From positions 1 to 64,000 of the forward strand of contig NZ_ALVY01000226.1 of NCBI RefSeq assembly GCF_000332035.1: DNA of 64,000 bases, written 5' to 3'. The notes beneath the pieces were generated by a model. The model did not search any database. It was not told the origin of the DNA and worked only from the letters and a program-made list of their open reading frames with translations. This DNA is from Gloeocapsa sp. PCC 73106. Lineage in GTDB: Bacteria > Cyanobacteriota > Cyanobacteriia > Cyanobacteriales > Gloeocapsaceae. The first letter of the stretch is position 1, and the number at the start of each line of letters is the position of its first letter. The translations under genes and the position numbers were made by a program. Below, piece after piece: positions 63,804-64,000 of this stretch.

Positions 63804-64000
63804 TCAGCTGTTCTCAAAAGTAATCACGGTGCGGATTGATTCGCCTTCTTGCATTAGAGTAAAAGCGTCGTTGATTTTCTCTAGGGGTAAAACGTGGGTA
63901 ATTAAGTCGTCGATATTGATTTTTCCCTTCATATACCAATCGACGATCTGGGGTACATCGGTTCTACCTCTGGCGCCACCGAAGGCCGATCCTTGCCATA
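63804..64000 (-). CDS. frmA: S-(hydroxymethyl)glutathione dehydrogenase / class III alcohol dehydrogenase, C-terminal part
   Basis: The reading frame enters at the window edge (5' end missing) and ends at 63804. The 65 visible residues, WQGSAFGGARGRTDVPQIVD, then MKGKINIDDLITHVLPLEKI and MQEGESIRTVITFENS, match the end of zinc-dependent class III alcohol dehydrogenases that oxidise the formaldehyde-glutathione adduct. Catalytic-domain residues are outside the window. Confidence 0.85.
   Translation of the reverse strand, partial: WQGSAFGGARGRTDVPQIVDWYMKGKINIDDLITHVLPLEKINDAFTLMQEGESIRTVITFENS

Noticed and set aside
1-64000. tRNA, rRNA and CRISPR arrays
   Set aside because: No cloverleaf-like TTCGA-stem sequence, no rRNA segment and no regularly spaced direct repeats were recognised by eye; a covariance-model scan was not possible.

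Overview
The window is chromosomal DNA from a cyanobacterium. The evidence is the many HIP1-type GCGATCGC octamers, the markers PAM68, CGLD27-like DUF1230, DUF3747, DUF6816 and a SigC-like group 2 sigma factor, and a KtrA/KtrB/DgdA gene group. Base composition is AT-leaning. The unlinked housekeeping genes and several decayed mobile or toxin-antitoxin pieces suggest a unicellular or colonial lineage, but the species cannot be fixed from the sequence. I recognise no rRNA, tRNA or CRISPR array.

Layout. 1-1408: a chlorite-dismutase-family gene behind a scarred tandem duplication. 1512-4856: a MIP channel, an anti-sigma-type ATPase, RlmD-type RNA methyltransferase and a small secreted protein. 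5315-12297: a compact co-directional cluster encoding a cyclooxygenase-like haem protein, a GMC flavoenzyme, a DUF4331 secreted protein, a cation diffusion facilitator and a patatin phospholipase. This is the most unusual block and reads like a lipid-oxidation (oxylipin) locus. It is followed by a Calx-beta adhesin-like protein and glgB. 17008-21756: a five-gene GDP-heptose / deoxyheptose operon directly downstream of metH. 25383-29764: a helical protein, a dead transposase, a LysR regulator, a glycosyltransferase and a lumenal-type protein.

29747-33924: a four-gene cluster with a dynamin-like GTPase, a second P-loop GTPase-like protein, a tail-anchored protein and a short helical protein. 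34144-38028: an IS remnant, a possible Arg-rich microprotein, pam68, rpsO, RDD, pdhB and an MntA antitoxin next to a HEPN gene broken by two stops. 38087-42218: FutA iron-binding protein, a TerB/Mo-nitrogenase-C protein, a site-2 protease and nadA. 42300-45094: a second dynamin-like GTPase with its own small partner. 45186-46737: a PrlF-YhaV module between near-identical direct repeats carrying one broken and one intact antitoxin, followed by a toxin stub.

46810-64000: mostly housekeeping. It holds a geranylgeranyl-reductase-like flavoprotein, DUF3747, SigC, RsmE, an MBL protein, two surface-polysaccharide-type genes, a VapBC-like PIN module, two tiny helical proteins, frr-pyrH, ktrA-ktrB-dgdA, recO-deoC, an asparaginase, CGLD27, rsfS, yqeK and the 3' end of a class III alcohol dehydrogenase cut by the window edge. 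All domain assignments are from reading the protein sequences by eye; no database search was run.
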